Positions 8,948 through 17,464 of a stretch of DNA of 64,000 nt are shown piece by piece; position 1 is the first letter of the stretch, and every line of letters begins with the position of its first letter. The DNA comes from an uncultured Clostridia bacterium. GTDB lineage: Bacteria; Bacillota; Clostridia; UMGS1883. The stretch lies in assembly GCA_934476455.1 (NCBI GenBank), contig CAKSNY010000007.1, forward strand, positions 1-64,000. Direction: 5' to 3'. Position numbers and translations under genes: made by a program. The notes below the pieces were generated by a model, which saw nothing but the letters and a program-made list of their open reading frames with translations, had not been told where the DNA came from and did no database searches.

Positions 8948-9382
8948 ATGCTTAAAGGAATATCGCCCGTTATATCGCCGCAGCTTTTAAAGGTGCTTTG
9001 CGAAATGGGGCACAGCGACCGCATAGTTATTGCAGACGGTAATTTCCCGGCGGAATCGATGGGGAAAAACGCCGTTGTTATACGTGCGGACGGACACGGC
9101 GTGCCTGAAATACTGGAGGCAATACTTAAGCTTTTTCCGCTTGACACATATGTTGAAAAGCCGGTAAGCCTTATGCAGGTAATGAAAGGCGACAATGCCG
9201 AAACCCCTATTTGGGACACCTACAAGGAGATAATAAGCCGTGAGGATAAGCGCGGCGCAAACGCAATAGGCGAGATAGAGCGCTTTGAATTTTACGAGCA
9301 GGCAAAAACCGCGTATGCGATTGTTGCCACCGGCGAAACGGCAATATATGCAAATATAATGCTGCAAAAAGGCATAGTCTGA
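8948..9382 (+). CDS. fucU: L-fucose mutarotase (RbsD/FucU family)
   Basis: Interconverts fucose anomers and so supplies the alpha form to FucI. The opening MLKGISPVISPQLLKVLCEMGHSD carries the family's conserved histidine, and IVIADGNFPAES and VIRADGHGVPEILEAIL follow. The 144 residues fit FucU. GGAGG at 8936-8940 precedes the ATG and the gene is cotranscribed with fucI. Confidence 0.95.
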   Translation: MLKGISPVISPQLLKVLCEMGHSDRIVIADGNFPAESMGKNAVVIRADGHGVPEILEAILKLFPLDTYVEKPVSLMQVMKGDNAETPIWDTYKEIISREDKRGANAIGEIERFEFYEQAKTAYAIVATGETAIYANIMLQKGIV

Positions 9383-9397
9383 AAATATTTAATAAAA

Positions 9398-9721
9398 AAT
9401 GGATAAGTGGCTAAAGCCACAACCCGATAAGGAAGCATTGGTTTTGAAGCCGTATTTTAAGTTTATACTTCGTAAAAAAGACACCGTATACATAAGTTAC
9501 GGTGCCTTTTTTTCTTGCCTAAATCTTAAACTCCGACATTCAAAACTGCTTTGCACCCTGTAAACAATAATTTTTGATGAATTTCAAGGCAAAAAAGCGA
9601 GTAATCCTGTCGGATTTCGAGCCTTTTTTAACACAGAAATTCGCAAAAAGAATGTTTATCAGGGCAATACTTCCTTACCGGGCTGTGGCTAAAGTCAATT
9701 GACTTTAGCCACTTATCCATT
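9398..9721. repeat. MITE-like element with long imperfect inverted ends
   Basis: The left arm (9398-9440, ATGGATAAGTGGCTAAAG then CCACAACCCGATAAGGAAGCATTG) is matched in reverse by the right arm (9665-9721). The right arm carries 14 extra bases that create the palindrome CTAAAGTCAATTGACTTTAG. The inside holds no open frame. It does contain a terminator for fucIU. The arm motif CCACARCCCGRTAAGGAAGCAT recurs at 44395-44416. Confidence 0.65.
9473..9514 (+). terminator. Terminator of fucI-fucU
   Basis: AAAAAAGACACCGTA (to 9488) faces TACGGTG (9498-9504) followed by CC and TTTTTTT. It lies about 95 bases after fucU, inside the MITE-like element. Confidence 0.75.
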
Positions 9722-9790
9722 CAGACTGTGTCAAAAAAAGCCCCCCTGACGTAAAAACACGGTTTTCGCGAACGTATTCCACAAAAACAA
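9720..9790 (+). repeat. Degenerate fragment of the 215-bp hairpin-rich repeat
   Basis: CAGACTGT-TCAAAAAA and CCCCTGACGTAAAAACACGGTTTTCGCG match parts of the repeats at 23191 and 57404, with internal deletions and mismatches. It abuts the right arm of the MITE-like element. Confidence 0.6.
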
Positions 9791-9851
9791 TAAAAATACA
9801 AGCACACTTTAATAAATTTGTCGGGAAAAGGCGAATTTGTTAAAAAACATA

Positions 9852-9880
9852 TTGACATATTGCTCTGAATATGATATAAA
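9852..9880 (+). promoter_or_regulatory. Promoter of the glycine riboswitch transcript
   Basis: A perfect TTGACA (9852-9857), a 17-base spacer and TATAAA (9875-9880) with an extended TGA before it. Transcription should start near 9887, shortly before the riboswitch. Confidence 0.8.
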
Positions 9881-9895
9881 TACAGAGTTCAGTTT

Positions 9896-10086
9896 AATAT
9901 ACGACCCGTGAAAGCTGCAGGGATAAAAACCGGCAGTGTAGGGAACTTCGGAGAAGCTCATTTGATTGAGTGCCGAAGGGGCAAGGTGTAAAAACCGAAA
10001 CTCTCAGGCAAAAGGACGAAGATGACAGTGTTTATTATTGTCGCTTTTTTTGAAGTTGCCGCTTTTTGGGTCGGCAACTTTTTTGT
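9896..10086 (+). ncRNA. Glycine riboswitch with terminator platform
   Basis: The conserved glycine aptamer core is present: GTGCCGAAGGGGCAA (9971-9985) and ACTCTCAGGCAAAAGGAC (10000-10017). Stem P1 pairs CTTCG (9946-9950) with CGAAG (10017-10021). Only one core is seen, so this is a single aptamer. The structured 45 bases before it may be a vestigial partner. Downstream lie a GACA/TGTC hairpin ending in TTTTTTT and a 9-bp terminator AAGTTGCCG/CGGCAACTT (10053-10080) with a T run, just before the symporter. Control is by transcription termination. The direction (on or off with glycine) cannot be read with certainty. Confidence 0.92.
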
Positions 10087-10099
10087 TGGAGGAAAGAAT

Positions 10100-11518
10100 A
10101 TGGATGCAGTTGAGAAAATTTTAGACATGATTAGCGGATGGGTATGGGGAATACCGCTTATAGTGCTTATTCTGGCGGTGGGTATCCTTTTGTCAATCCG
10201 CACGGGCTTTGTGCAGATTAAGCACCTGCCCAAGGCGCTTAGGTATATGCTTCGGAATGAAGAAGACGGCGAGGGCGATGTAACAAGCTTCGGCGCTTTG
10301 TGTACGGCGCTTTCCGCAACTATCGGAACAGGTAACATCGTGGGTGTTGCAACGGCTATAGCAGCCGGCGGTCCGGGTGCGCTTTTCTGGATGGAAACGG
10401 CGGCATTTTTCGGAATGGCGACAAAATACGCAGAGGGTCTTTTAGCTGTTAAATACCGCGAGATAGATAAAGACGGTAAGGTACTGGGCGGACCTTTCTA
10501 TTACATAGAAAAGGGCATGGGCGCAAACTGGAAATGGCTTGCAAAGCTTTTTGCAATATTCGGAATGCTTGTAGGTATCCTGGGTATAGGTACAATGACG
10601 CAGATTAACGGTATTACCGCGGCAGTGCAGGACTTTTTCGACCCTGCAAAGGAAATGGCGGCATTTTCACTGGGTGAAATGACATACGCATGGCCTACCG
10701 TTATTTCCGGTATTTTGGTATCACTTTTTGCGGCGCTTGTTATTATCGGCGGTATAAAGCGTATTGCAAAGGTTTCTGAGATAATAGTTCCGTTTATGGC
10801 GGTTTTGTATTTTGCATGCGGAATACTTCTTATAGCCTGCAACATAACAAAAGTACCGGCAGCTGTTGTATTGATTGTAAAGAGCGCGTTTTGCCCCAAA
10901 GCGGTGTTCGGCGGTGCAATAGGTATTACAATGAAGGCAGCTATGCAAAACGGTATAGCACGCGGAATTTTCTCGAACGAGGCAGGTATAGGCTCGGCAC
11001 CTATTGCGGCTGCCGCTGCAAAAACAAAGGAGCCTGTTCGCCAGGGTCTTGTATGTATGACGGGAACATTTTTTGATACGATTATTATATGCACGATAAC
11101 GGGTCTTTCGGTAGTACTTACCGGGGCATATAAGCCCGCTATGGATAAAACGCTTGTGGGCGTACAGGTTACGTCACACGCGTTTGCGCAGGGGCTTCCG
11201 TTTTCAAACAGCGTGTGCACATTCCTTCTTATGATAAGCCTGGTATTTTTTGCATTTACCACAATACTCGGATGGGATTATTACTCGGAAAAGTGCTTGC
11301 AGTATCTTGTAGGTGAGAAAAAGGGCATTATTATGACATACAGGGTGCTTTACATAGCAGCCGTATTTGTAGGTCCGTACCTTAAGGCGGGTCTCGTATG
11401 GACGCTTGCCGATATTGTAAATGCACTTATGGCGTTCCCGAACCTTATTGCGCTGTTTGCATTAAGCGGCGTTGTAGCGGCAGAAACGAAGAGCTATATA
11501 AGCAGAATAAAAGAGTAA
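10100..11518 (+). CDS. Sodium:alanine/glycine symporter (AGCS family)
   Basis: Inner-membrane carrier taking up small neutral amino acids with sodium. About ten hydrophobic segments are visible. The AGCS signature region is present (FGALCTALSATIGTGNIVGVATAIAAGGPGALFW in short pieces, and the MKAAMQNGIARGIFSNEAGIGSAPI segment). The start at 10100 is set by GGAGG at 10089-10093 and leaves a 472-residue protein. The open frame further upstream runs through the riboswitch terminator and is not coding. The riboswitch implies that glycine is the physiological substrate or signal. Confidence 0.94.
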   Translation: MDAVEKILDMISGWVWGIPLIVLILAVGILLSIRTGFVQIKHLPKALRYMLRNEEDGEGDVTSFGALCTALSATIGTGNIVGVATAIAAGGPGALFWMETAAFFGMATKYAEGLLAVKYREIDKDGKVLGGPFYYIEKGMGANWKWLAKLFAIFGMLVGILGIGTMTQINGITAAVQDFFDPAKEMAAFSLGEMTYAWPTVISGILVSLFAALVIIGGIKRIAKVSEIIVPFMAVLYFACGILLIACNITKVPAAVVLIVKSAFCPKAVFGGAIGITMKAAMQNGIARGIFSNEAGIGSAPIAAAAAKTKEPVRQGLVCMTGTFFDTIIICTITGLSVVLTGAYKPAMDKTLVGVQVTSHAFAQGLPFSNSVCTFLLMISLVFFAFTTILGWDYYSEKCLQYLVGEKKGIIMTYRVLYIAAVFVGPYLKAGLVWTLADIVNALMAFPNLIALFALSGVVAAETKSYISRIKE

Positions 11519-11540
11519 GGGTTTTTTCCTATTTCCTTGA

Positions 11541-11588
11541 AAAAGAGGCTGCGGCAAAACGAATGCGTTTTGCCGCAGCCTCTTTTTT
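11541..11588. terminator. Strong bidirectional terminator
   Basis: AAAAGAGGCTGCGGCAAAAC faces GTTTTGCCGCAGCCTCTTTT as a perfect stem of about 20 bp around GAATGC. It has an A run on one side and a T run on the other. It separates the symporter from the converging sigG. Confidence 0.95.
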
Positions 11589-12357
11589 ACATATTTTTGC
11601 GCATGTTTGTTATAGCGCTCTTTTCCAGGCGGGATACCTGCGCCTGGCTAATGCCTACCTCTCCGGCAACCTCTGTTTGTGTTTTTCCGCGGAAAAATCT
11701 AAGCGTAACGATAAGCTTTTCGCGTTCGGAAAGCTTTTTCATAGCTTCGCGCAGGGATATTTTTTCAATCCATGCTTCGTCAATATTTTTTTTATCGGAC
11801 ACCTGATCCATCACGTAGACGGCGTCGCCGCCGTCGTGATATACAGGCTCGAAAAGGGAAATCGGCTCTTGTATGGCGTCCAGCGCCATAGCGACGTCTT
11901 CCTTTTCACAGTCAAGCTCTTTTGCAAGCTCCTCTATGGTGGGTTCGCGGTTTGTTTTGTTTATTATTCTTTCCCGCACACAAAGCGCTTTATAGGCAAT
12001 ATCCCTTAAAGAACGTGACACGCGCACCGAATTGTTATCGCGCAGATAACGGCGTATTTCGCCTATTATCATCGGCACGGCATAGGTTGAAAACTGCACG
12101 TCAAGCTCTGTGTTAAAATTATCTATTGCTTTAATAAGCCCTATACAACCGACCTGAAAAAGGTCGTCTACATTTTCGCCGCGGTTGTTAAACCTGCCTA
12201 TTACGCTTAAAACAAGCCGCAGATTTCCTTTTATAAAGGTTTCGCGCGCGGCGGTGTCCCCTTTTTTTATCCTTTCAAAAAGCGTTCTTTTTTCTTCCCT
12301 GGTAAGTGTAGGCAATTTGGATGTGTTTACACCGCATATTTCAACTTTGTTTATCAT
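11587..12357 (-). CDS. sigG: Forespore-specific sigma factor SigG
   Basis: Directs late gene expression in the forespore. The opening KVEICGVNTSKLP is the hallmark of SigG. It is followed by region 2 (GNLRLVLSVIGRFNNRGENVDDLFQVGCIGLIKAID, in pieces), MIIGEIRRYLRDNNSVRVSRSLRDIA, region 3, and the region 4 helix-turn-helix TEVAGEVGISQAQVSRLEK. Length is 256 residues. GGAGG lies 8 bases before the ATG and falls within a long hairpin (12358-12414). It sits after prmC rather than next to spoIIG genes. It marks the organism as an endospore former. Confidence 0.95.
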   Translation of the reverse strand: MINKVEICGVNTSKLPTLTREEKRTLFERIKKGDTAARETFIKGNLRLVLSVIGRFNNRGENVDDLFQVGCIGLIKAIDNFNTELDVQFSTYAVPMIIGEIRRYLRDNNSVRVSRSLRDIAYKALCVRERIINKTNREPTIEELAKELDCEKEDVAMALDAIQEPISLFEPVYHDGGDAVYVMDQVSDKKNIDEAWIEKISLREAMKKLSEREKLIVTLRFFRGKTQTEVAGEVGISQAQVSRLEKSAITNMRKNM

Positions 12358-12414
12358 AAAAAAGCCTCCGCAAGAAAGATTTGTCTTTTTAATCTTTCCC
12401 GCGAAAGGCTTTTT
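12358..12414 (-). terminator. Hairpin between prmC and sigG
   Basis: On the minus strand AAAAAGCC pairs with GGCTTTTTT, and an inner stem GAAAGATT pairs with AATCTTTC. It could end the yqhQ-prmC transcript. It also overlaps the sigG ribosome binding site and could hold it closed. Confidence 0.6.
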
Positions 12415-12424
12415 ATATACTATA

Positions 12425-13231
12425 TTATTTTATGCAGGTAACGACGCGGTCGTTTTCGCCGTAATCTTTATATACGTTTACATCCGTAAAATCTTTTGCA
12501 AGGGCGCAAATTTCCGCCGCCTGGTCAAACCCGATTTCAAGTGCCAGCATTCCGTCTTTTTTCAGCGCGGTGTGCGCTTTTTTAATAATTGCTTTGTAAA
12601 ACAAAAGCCCGTCCGTGCCGCCGTCAAGCGCAAGGGTCGGCTCAAACCGGCTGACCTCAAGCGTTTTTACAATATCGCTTTTTATATACGGCGGGTTTGC
12701 CGTTATTATGTTATAGCCGCCTTTTATATCACCCGAAAGCACGTCGAAAATTTTAAAATCCGTTCTTTCGGAAACGCTGTTTTCTGCGGCATTTTTTCGT
12801 GCCGCAGAAAGCGCATTCTCGGATATATCACTGAGTGTTACAAAAGCGTCTTTCATAAAATGCGCCAGGCTTATTCCAATACATCCGCTGCCGGTGCAAA
12901 GGTCAAGCACCTTTGGTGCGGGCGGCGCTTCTTTTAAAACGCGCTCGACCAGACATTCGGTATCGGGGCGGGGAATAAGTGTGTCGTTATTAAGAAAAAA
13001 ACGAAGCCCCATAAACTCTTTCTCACCTGTTATGTACGCCACGGGAATACCCGCGGCACGTTTTTTTATGCAGCTTAAAAAGAGGTTTTTCTCACTTTCA
13101 GAGGGTTCTTTGAAAATAAGCGCCGCGTTTTTTTCACCCATACAGTGTGCCAAAAGCACGCGTGCGTCAAGCAGCGGTGTGGGCGAATTTGAAAGCTCAT
13201 TTGCGGCGCTTCTTAATAGCTCGTTTACCAT
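12425..13231 (-). CDS. prmC: Peptide chain release factor glutamine methyltransferase
   Basis: Methylates the GGQ glutamine of release factors using S-adenosylmethionine. The N-terminal helical part (LLDARVLLAHCMG) is followed by GIPVAYITGEKEFMG, LIPRPDTECLVE, the SAM motif VLDLCTGSGCIGISLA near residue 108, and the catalytic NPPYI near 178. Length is 268 residues. It overlaps yqhQ by 7 bases, so the two are translated together. prfA, its common neighbour, is not adjacent. Confidence 0.95.
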   Translation of the reverse strand: MVNELLRSAANELSNSPTPLLDARVLLAHCMGEKNAALIFKEPSESEKNLFLSCIKKRAAGIPVAYITGEKEFMGLRFFLNNDTLIPRPDTECLVERVLKEAPPAPKVLDLCTGSGCIGISLAHFMKDAFVTLSDISENALSAARKNAAENSVSERTDFKIFDVLSGDIKGGYNIITANPPYIKSDIVKTLEVSRFEPTLALDGGTDGLLFYKAIIKKAHTALKKDGMLALEIGFDQAAEICALAKDFTDVNVYKDYGENDRVVTCIK

Positions 13232-14163
13232 TTGTCGTCCTCTTTATTGCCTGTTATAACAGCCTGCATTGCGGCTATTGCAACTTCAAGCTGGCTGTCG
13301 TCCGGCTCTCTGGTGGTGATTTTTTGCAGCCACATACCGGGCTTGCTTATCAGGCGGACGGCTGCGCTTTCGCTTCTTCCGGCAATGCGTATAACCTCGT
13401 AGCTGAGCCCTGCAACAACCGGCAGCAGCAAAATGCGCAAACACAGGCGCATCCATATGTTATCCCATGAAATAAAGGAAAACAAGATAATGCTTATAAT
13501 CATTACAAAAACGAGGAAGCTTGTTCCGCATCTGGGATGAAGACGCGACATTGTACGCGCGTTTTCGGGCGTAAGCGGAAGTCCCGCCTCATAGCAAAAT
13601 ATTGTTTTATGCTCAGCACCGTGGTACTGAAATACCCTTTTAATATCCTCCATTTGAGAAACAAGCACTATATACCCTAAAAATATCGCAATGCGAACGA
13701 CGCCCTCTATCAGGGTTTTAAGCGCGTTGCCCTTTACAAAACCGGCAAGAAAGCCCGTTATAAGGTTTGGCAGTATAAAAAACAGCCCTATTGAAAAAAC
13801 AAGCGAAACAAACACCGAAAAATAAATAACAATGTCTTTTATTTTATCGCCGAGCTTGTCCGAAAGCCATTTTTCAAATTTAGACTGCGACTGCTCCTCC
13901 CCCTCCATATCAAAAAACTCCGCACTCCACATAAGTGCGCGTATACTGCATATCATAGAATCAAAAAATGAAAAAACACCGCGTAAAACGGGAATTTTAT
14001 TAACGTGATATTTTGAAGCGAGCAGACTTATTGCTCTTTTATCAAGCTCAATTTCACCGTCGGGCTTGCGCACTGCCGTTGCAATTTCTTTAGGACCGCG
14101 CATCATTACCCCCTCCATAACGGCGGCACCGCCGATGCTTGTTTTATGCTTTTTTTCGTTCAT
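13225..14163 (-). CDS. yqhQ: DUF1385 membrane protein (YqhQ family)
   Basis: Integral membrane protein of unknown function, 312 residues. The opening SIGGAAVMEGVMMRGP is the family signature. Hydrophobic segments lie near residues 105-130, 140-160 and 210-245. The conserved FQYHGAEHKTIFCYEAG and SRLHPRCGTSF motifs carry histidines and cysteines that might bind metal. It precedes prmC with overlap, a pairing common in Clostridia. Confidence 0.92.
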   Translation of the reverse strand: MNEKKHKTSIGGAAVMEGVMMRGPKEIATAVRKPDGEIELDKRAISLLASKYHVNKIPVLRGVFSFFDSMICSIRALMWSAEFFDMEGEEQSQSKFEKWLSDKLGDKIKDIVIYFSVFVSLVFSIGLFFILPNLITGFLAGFVKGNALKTLIEGVVRIAIFLGYIVLVSQMEDIKRVFQYHGAEHKTIFCYEAGLPLTPENARTMSRLHPRCGTSFLVFVMIISIILFSFISWDNIWMRLCLRILLLPVVAGLSYEVIRIAGRSESAAVRLISKPGMWLQKITTREPDDSQLEVAIAAMQAVITGNKEDDKW

Positions 14164-14218
14164 ACATCATCACCCAAAATAAAGTATATCACAAAGCTGT
14201 TTTTAATTCAACAAATTT

Positions 14219-15166
14219 TTAATCGTGCAGCGGATATACCGTAAGGCTGCCCGGGGAAACAGCGCCGTCATACATATAATAGGAACGGATTTCTCTATTA
14301 TCATATGTTGTTACGCAGTACGTTTTTTTATCTTCATTAAAGCAGCTTGAATAAAGGGTATATTCATACTTTCCGTCATCCGTTACGGTGCAGCCGCGCA
14401 CCTGTTTTACGCTGTCCAGAATATGAAAAAACTGTTCGGTATCGCCGGATGCATCGCCGCTTTGTGAAAAGCTTTTTACAAAGGCTGCCCTTATAAAGCG
14501 CGATTGTGACGATAAATCCCCGGGAAGCCCAAACGCGCCCATACCGCGGCTGTACGGGGAAAGCACGGTGCCGCCCCAGTTACTTTCTGCGGGATTTTTG
14601 ACGGAAAGCCCCAAAAAGTTATTAAGTGCAAAAAGCTGAAAAGGAAACGGCGGATTATTTGTAAGCACGCCTATGGGGTTTTCGTAGATGTGAAGCCCGT
14701 CTTTCATGCATTCAAGCACTATACAGCCGTTTTTATCCGCAATAATCCAGTGAAGGCTTGCGGGTGGGGTGTCGTTTGAGAACGGCTCGTCTGTAATATT
14801 TACCTTTTGCAAAAGCGCGTGCGTCTCTTTTACGGTGGCGCACTGCGATAAAATATACGGGATAATTTCAAAATGGGCAATATTGTCCGCGCCGCTTTTA
14901 AATGTGCCGTACGATGCATTGCCGACAAAATTAAGCCCCGCAATGCACAAGCCCTTTTCATTTGCCGCATCGTAATAAAGGGGAAAGCCCTGTCTGACGC
15001 TTGCAATGCCTATAATGCTATAATGCGTATTTACGGGCGGTCGGCGGCGAAAATTAAAAGAATAACCGTGCGGGGTAATGACAATCTGTTCGCCGAAGCC
15101 GTGTTCGTAATCGAGATTGCGCCCGAAATAAAAGCCTTTTCCGTTATATGCTATTGCGGTACACAT
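14219..15166 (-). CDS. Choloylglycine hydrolase family protein (bile salt hydrolase type)
   Basis: Ntn-hydrolase that cleaves linear amide bonds. Family members deconjugate bile salts or hydrolyse penicillin V. After removal of Met1, Cys2 becomes the catalytic N-terminal nucleophile. The other active-site residues are visible in order: Arg16 and Asp19 (GRNLDYE), Asn79 (AGLNF), Asn171 (LTNNPPF) and Arg223 (SSQSRFIRA). Length is 315 residues. There is no signal peptide, so it acts in the cytosol. Substrate choice between bile salts and penicillins cannot be settled by eye, but SSQSRFIRA and GLNF favour bile salts. It has its own unit between two converging or distant genes. Confidence 0.88.
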   Translation of the reverse strand: MCTAIAYNGKGFYFGRNLDYEHGFGEQIVITPHGYSFNFRRRPPVNTHYSIIGIASVRQGFPLYYDAANEKGLCIAGLNFVGNASYGTFKSGADNIAHFEIIPYILSQCATVKETHALLQKVNITDEPFSNDTPPASLHWIIADKNGCIVLECMKDGLHIYENPIGVLTNNPPFPFQLFALNNFLGLSVKNPAESNWGGTVLSPYSRGMGAFGLPGDLSSQSRFIRAAFVKSFSQSGDASGDTEQFFHILDSVKQVRGCTVTDDGKYEYTLYSSCFNEDKKTYCVTTYDNREIRSYYMYDGAVSPGSLTVYPLHD

Positions 15167-15246
15167 AATATAAAATCTCCTTTTAAATATTTTGTATTAT
15201 TATTTCACCGTGCCGTTTATTATATGAATTAAAATTATTTGGCTGC

Positions 15247-15290
15247 AAAAAAAAAGCGTGCAGCAAAGTAAAATTACGCAGGCTGCACGC
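15247..15290 (-). terminator. Terminator of the tsaE-ligase operon
   Basis: On the minus strand GCGTGCAGC pairs with GCTGCACGC (plus coordinates 15282-15290 and 15256-15264) and is followed by nine T. It lies just after the acyl-CoA ligase gene. Confidence 0.9.
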
Positions 15291-15305
15291 CGTTTGAGAT
15301 GCGGT

Positions 15306-16964
15306 TTATTTTTTGTGGATTTCCGCCCTTTTTATCTTCTGCGAGGTATTTTTTATAAATTCCGTTTCGCGCATAACGATTTTTCCTATCTGCTTATAGC
15401 TTGGAAGAATGTTAAGAACCCTGCAAATATCGGCATTTACATCGCTGTCGCCCAAAAGTTCTTTGTCGGGGAATATTTCGGCACACAAAATTTCGCGATC
15501 GCCGTCCTTGTCGCCGTAAACGACAACCTCCTTAACATACGGAAGCGTGTATATATACCCCTCAATTTCTTCGGGATATATATTTTTGCCGTTGTCAAGC
15601 ACGATAATATTTTTCTTTCTGCCGGTGATGACAAGCTGTCCTTTTTTGTTTAAATATCCGAAATCACCGGTATAGAACCGACCGTCCTTAAGAACCTCCG
15701 CCGTTTTTTCCGGCTCTTTATAGTAGCCCATCATAACGGTTTCGCCCTTTACGCATATTTCGCCGATGCCGTCCGCGTCGGGGTTGTCTATCTTTATTTC
15801 AAGGCACGGCAAAGGATAGCCGACTGTGCGATAGTCGTTATCATCGTCTGCATTAACGCTTACAAGCGGGGAACATTCGGTTATGCCGTAGCCGTTAAAA
15901 AGCGTTATGCCGATTGCGTCGAAAAAGTATGCGGTATCCGTTGGAACGGGTGCGCCGCCGCATACAACCTTTCTTAATTTTCCGCCCAGACCGTTCCTTA
16001 CAGAGGAAAACGCCTTTGCGCGGATATCTATGCCGACTTTTCTGAGAGCGTTTGACAGCTTCATCAAAAACAAAAGCGCGTTAAGCTTGCCTTCCTTTTT
16101 CGCGGCGCGAAGTACATTTTTATGCAGCGCCGTGGCAACCGCCGGTACAACGTACATATAAGACGGCTTATAAAGTACCAGATTTTTCGCAATTGCGCGC
16201 AGACTTTCGTTTATGCAAAGCGTGGTGTGCTTGTGAATACCTACAAGGATTCCGCATACAGCCTCATAAGCATGGTGGTACGGAAGCAGTGAAAGCCCCG
16301 TTTCGTATATTGTGGAAACGCGCAGCCCGTTATATACCGATGAAACAAGATTTTTTTCGGAAAGCATAACGCCCTTGGAAAGCCCCGTTGTTCCCGAGGT
16401 ATATATAAGCATTTTTAAGTCCTCGACAGGGTTTTTCATATCAAGATAGGGGGATTTGCCCTCCTTGTAAATTTTGCGCCCTTTTTCACGAAGCAGGTCA
16501 AAGGACAGGAAGTTTCCGTCATCCTCCGCGCGGTCTATGCCTATAAAATATTTTATGGAAGAAAGCCTTGAAAGGTTTTCTTTAAGAAGCTGCTCGGATT
16601 TTCTCCAGTAAAACAAAACCGTAGCATCGCTTATATCAAGTATTCGGAAAAAATCGTCGGGCGGAAGCTCTTTGTCAATTCCGACAAACACACTGTCCGA
16701 GCAAAGCACGCTTAAATATGCATTTATCCAGCGGTAGCTGTTTTCACCGACACACGCGATGTGCGTTTTTTCTATCCCGAGGTCCGACATTCCGCAGCCG
16801 AGGGCATACACGTCCTCGTAAAACTGCGAATAGGTAACGGATATAACCTCTTTATTTTCCTTATATTTATACGCGAATGTATCACCTGCTTCGCTTCGCG
16901 CAATATCAAGCATATTGCGAAGAGATGAAATGGGCGTAACCGTGTTTAATCTGTTTTGTGCCAT
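15306..16964 (-). CDS. AMP-dependent long-chain fatty acyl-CoA ligase-like protein
   Basis: Member of the adenylate-forming enzymes. It activates a carboxylic acid with ATP and passes it to CoA. Motifs in order: YTSGTTGLSKGVML (A3, near residue 190), LPYHHAYE, YGITECSP (A5, near 360), YTGDFGYL (A7), GRKKNIIVLDNGKNIYPEEIE region (A8), and the C-terminal lysine in QKIKR (A10). Length is 552 residues from the second ATG (16964), which has GGAGG 8 bases upstream. The first ATG is too close to that site. The 'LPYHHAYE' type resembles long-chain fatty acyl-CoA ligases. The true substrate is unknown. Last gene of the tsaE operon. Confidence 0.85.
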   Translation of the reverse strand: MAQNRLNTVTPISSLRNMLDIARSEAGDTFAYKYKENKEVISVTYSQFYEDVYALGCGMSDLGIEKTHIACVGENSYRWINAYLSVLCSDSVFVGIDKELPPDDFFRILDISDATVLFYWRKSEQLLKENLSRLSSIKYFIGIDRAEDDGNFLSFDLLREKGRKIYKEGKSPYLDMKNPVEDLKMLIYTSGTTGLSKGVMLSEKNLVSSVYNGLRVSTIYETGLSLLPYHHAYEAVCGILVGIHKHTTLCINESLRAIAKNLVLYKPSYMYVVPAVATALHKNVLRAAKKEGKLNALLFLMKLSNALRKVGIDIRAKAFSSVRNGLGGKLRKVVCGGAPVPTDTAYFFDAIGITLFNGYGITECSPLVSVNADDDNDYRTVGYPLPCLEIKIDNPDADGIGEICVKGETVMMGYYKEPEKTAEVLKDGRFYTGDFGYLNKKGQLVITGRKKNIIVLDNGKNIYPEEIEGYIYTLPYVKEVVVYGDKDGDREILCAEIFPDKELLGDSDVNADICRVLNILPSYKQIGKIVMRETEFIKNTSQKIKRAEIHKK

Positions 16965-16981
16965 CTTCATTTCCTCCGTAA

Positions 16982-17440
16982 TTAATTTTTATCGGTGAGA
17001 AGCTTATTAACCTCGGCAATAAATGTGTTTACGTCTTTAAACTGCCGATAGACGGAGGCAAAGCGAACATACGCCACCTCGTCAATGGATTTAAGCCCCT
17101 CCATAACCTTTTCGCCGATTTCCTTTGTGGAAACCTCACGCCGGAGCGTGTTTTGAAGGTCAGACTCTATTTTATCCGCAAGCATATCCAGCTTATGCAT
17201 TTCAACAGGGCGTTTTTCGCACGCGCGCGTAATTCCCGAAAGCAGCTTCTCACGGTCAAAAAGCTCCCGCGTTTTATCCTTTTTGATAACCACCACGGGC
17301 AGGCTTTCGACCTTTTCATACGTGGTAAAACGCTTCGCGCACTTTATACATTCGCGGCGGCGGCGTATCGCTACCCCTTCGTCGGTAGGGCGCGAGTCGA
17401 TAACCTTACTGTCTTCATATCCGCAAAACGGACATTTCAT
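16982..17440 (-). CDS. nrdR: Transcriptional repressor NrdR
   Basis: Represses ribonucleotide reductase genes in response to ATP/dATP. The N-terminal zinc ribbon has CPFC (residues 3-6) and CIKC (31-34), followed by an ATP-cone domain ([22 protein letters not shown]... to [13 protein letters not shown]). The 152 residues are typical. It sits 24 bases after rpiB in a minus-strand operon. Confidence 0.96.
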   Translation of the reverse strand: MKCPFCGYEDSKVIDSRPTDEGVAIRRRRECIKCAKRFTTYEKVESLPVVVIKKDKTRELFDREKLLSGITRACEKRPVEMHKLDMLADKIESDLQNTLRREVSTKEIGEKVMEGLKSIDEVAYVRFASVYRQFKDVNTFIAEVNKLLTDKN

Positions 17441-17464
17441 ACATATCCCTCCTCAAAAAAACAA

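Noticed and set aside
10022..10099. Upstream extension of the symporter gene
   Set aside because: It would translate through the riboswitch terminator, and the ribosome binding site supports the start at 10100.
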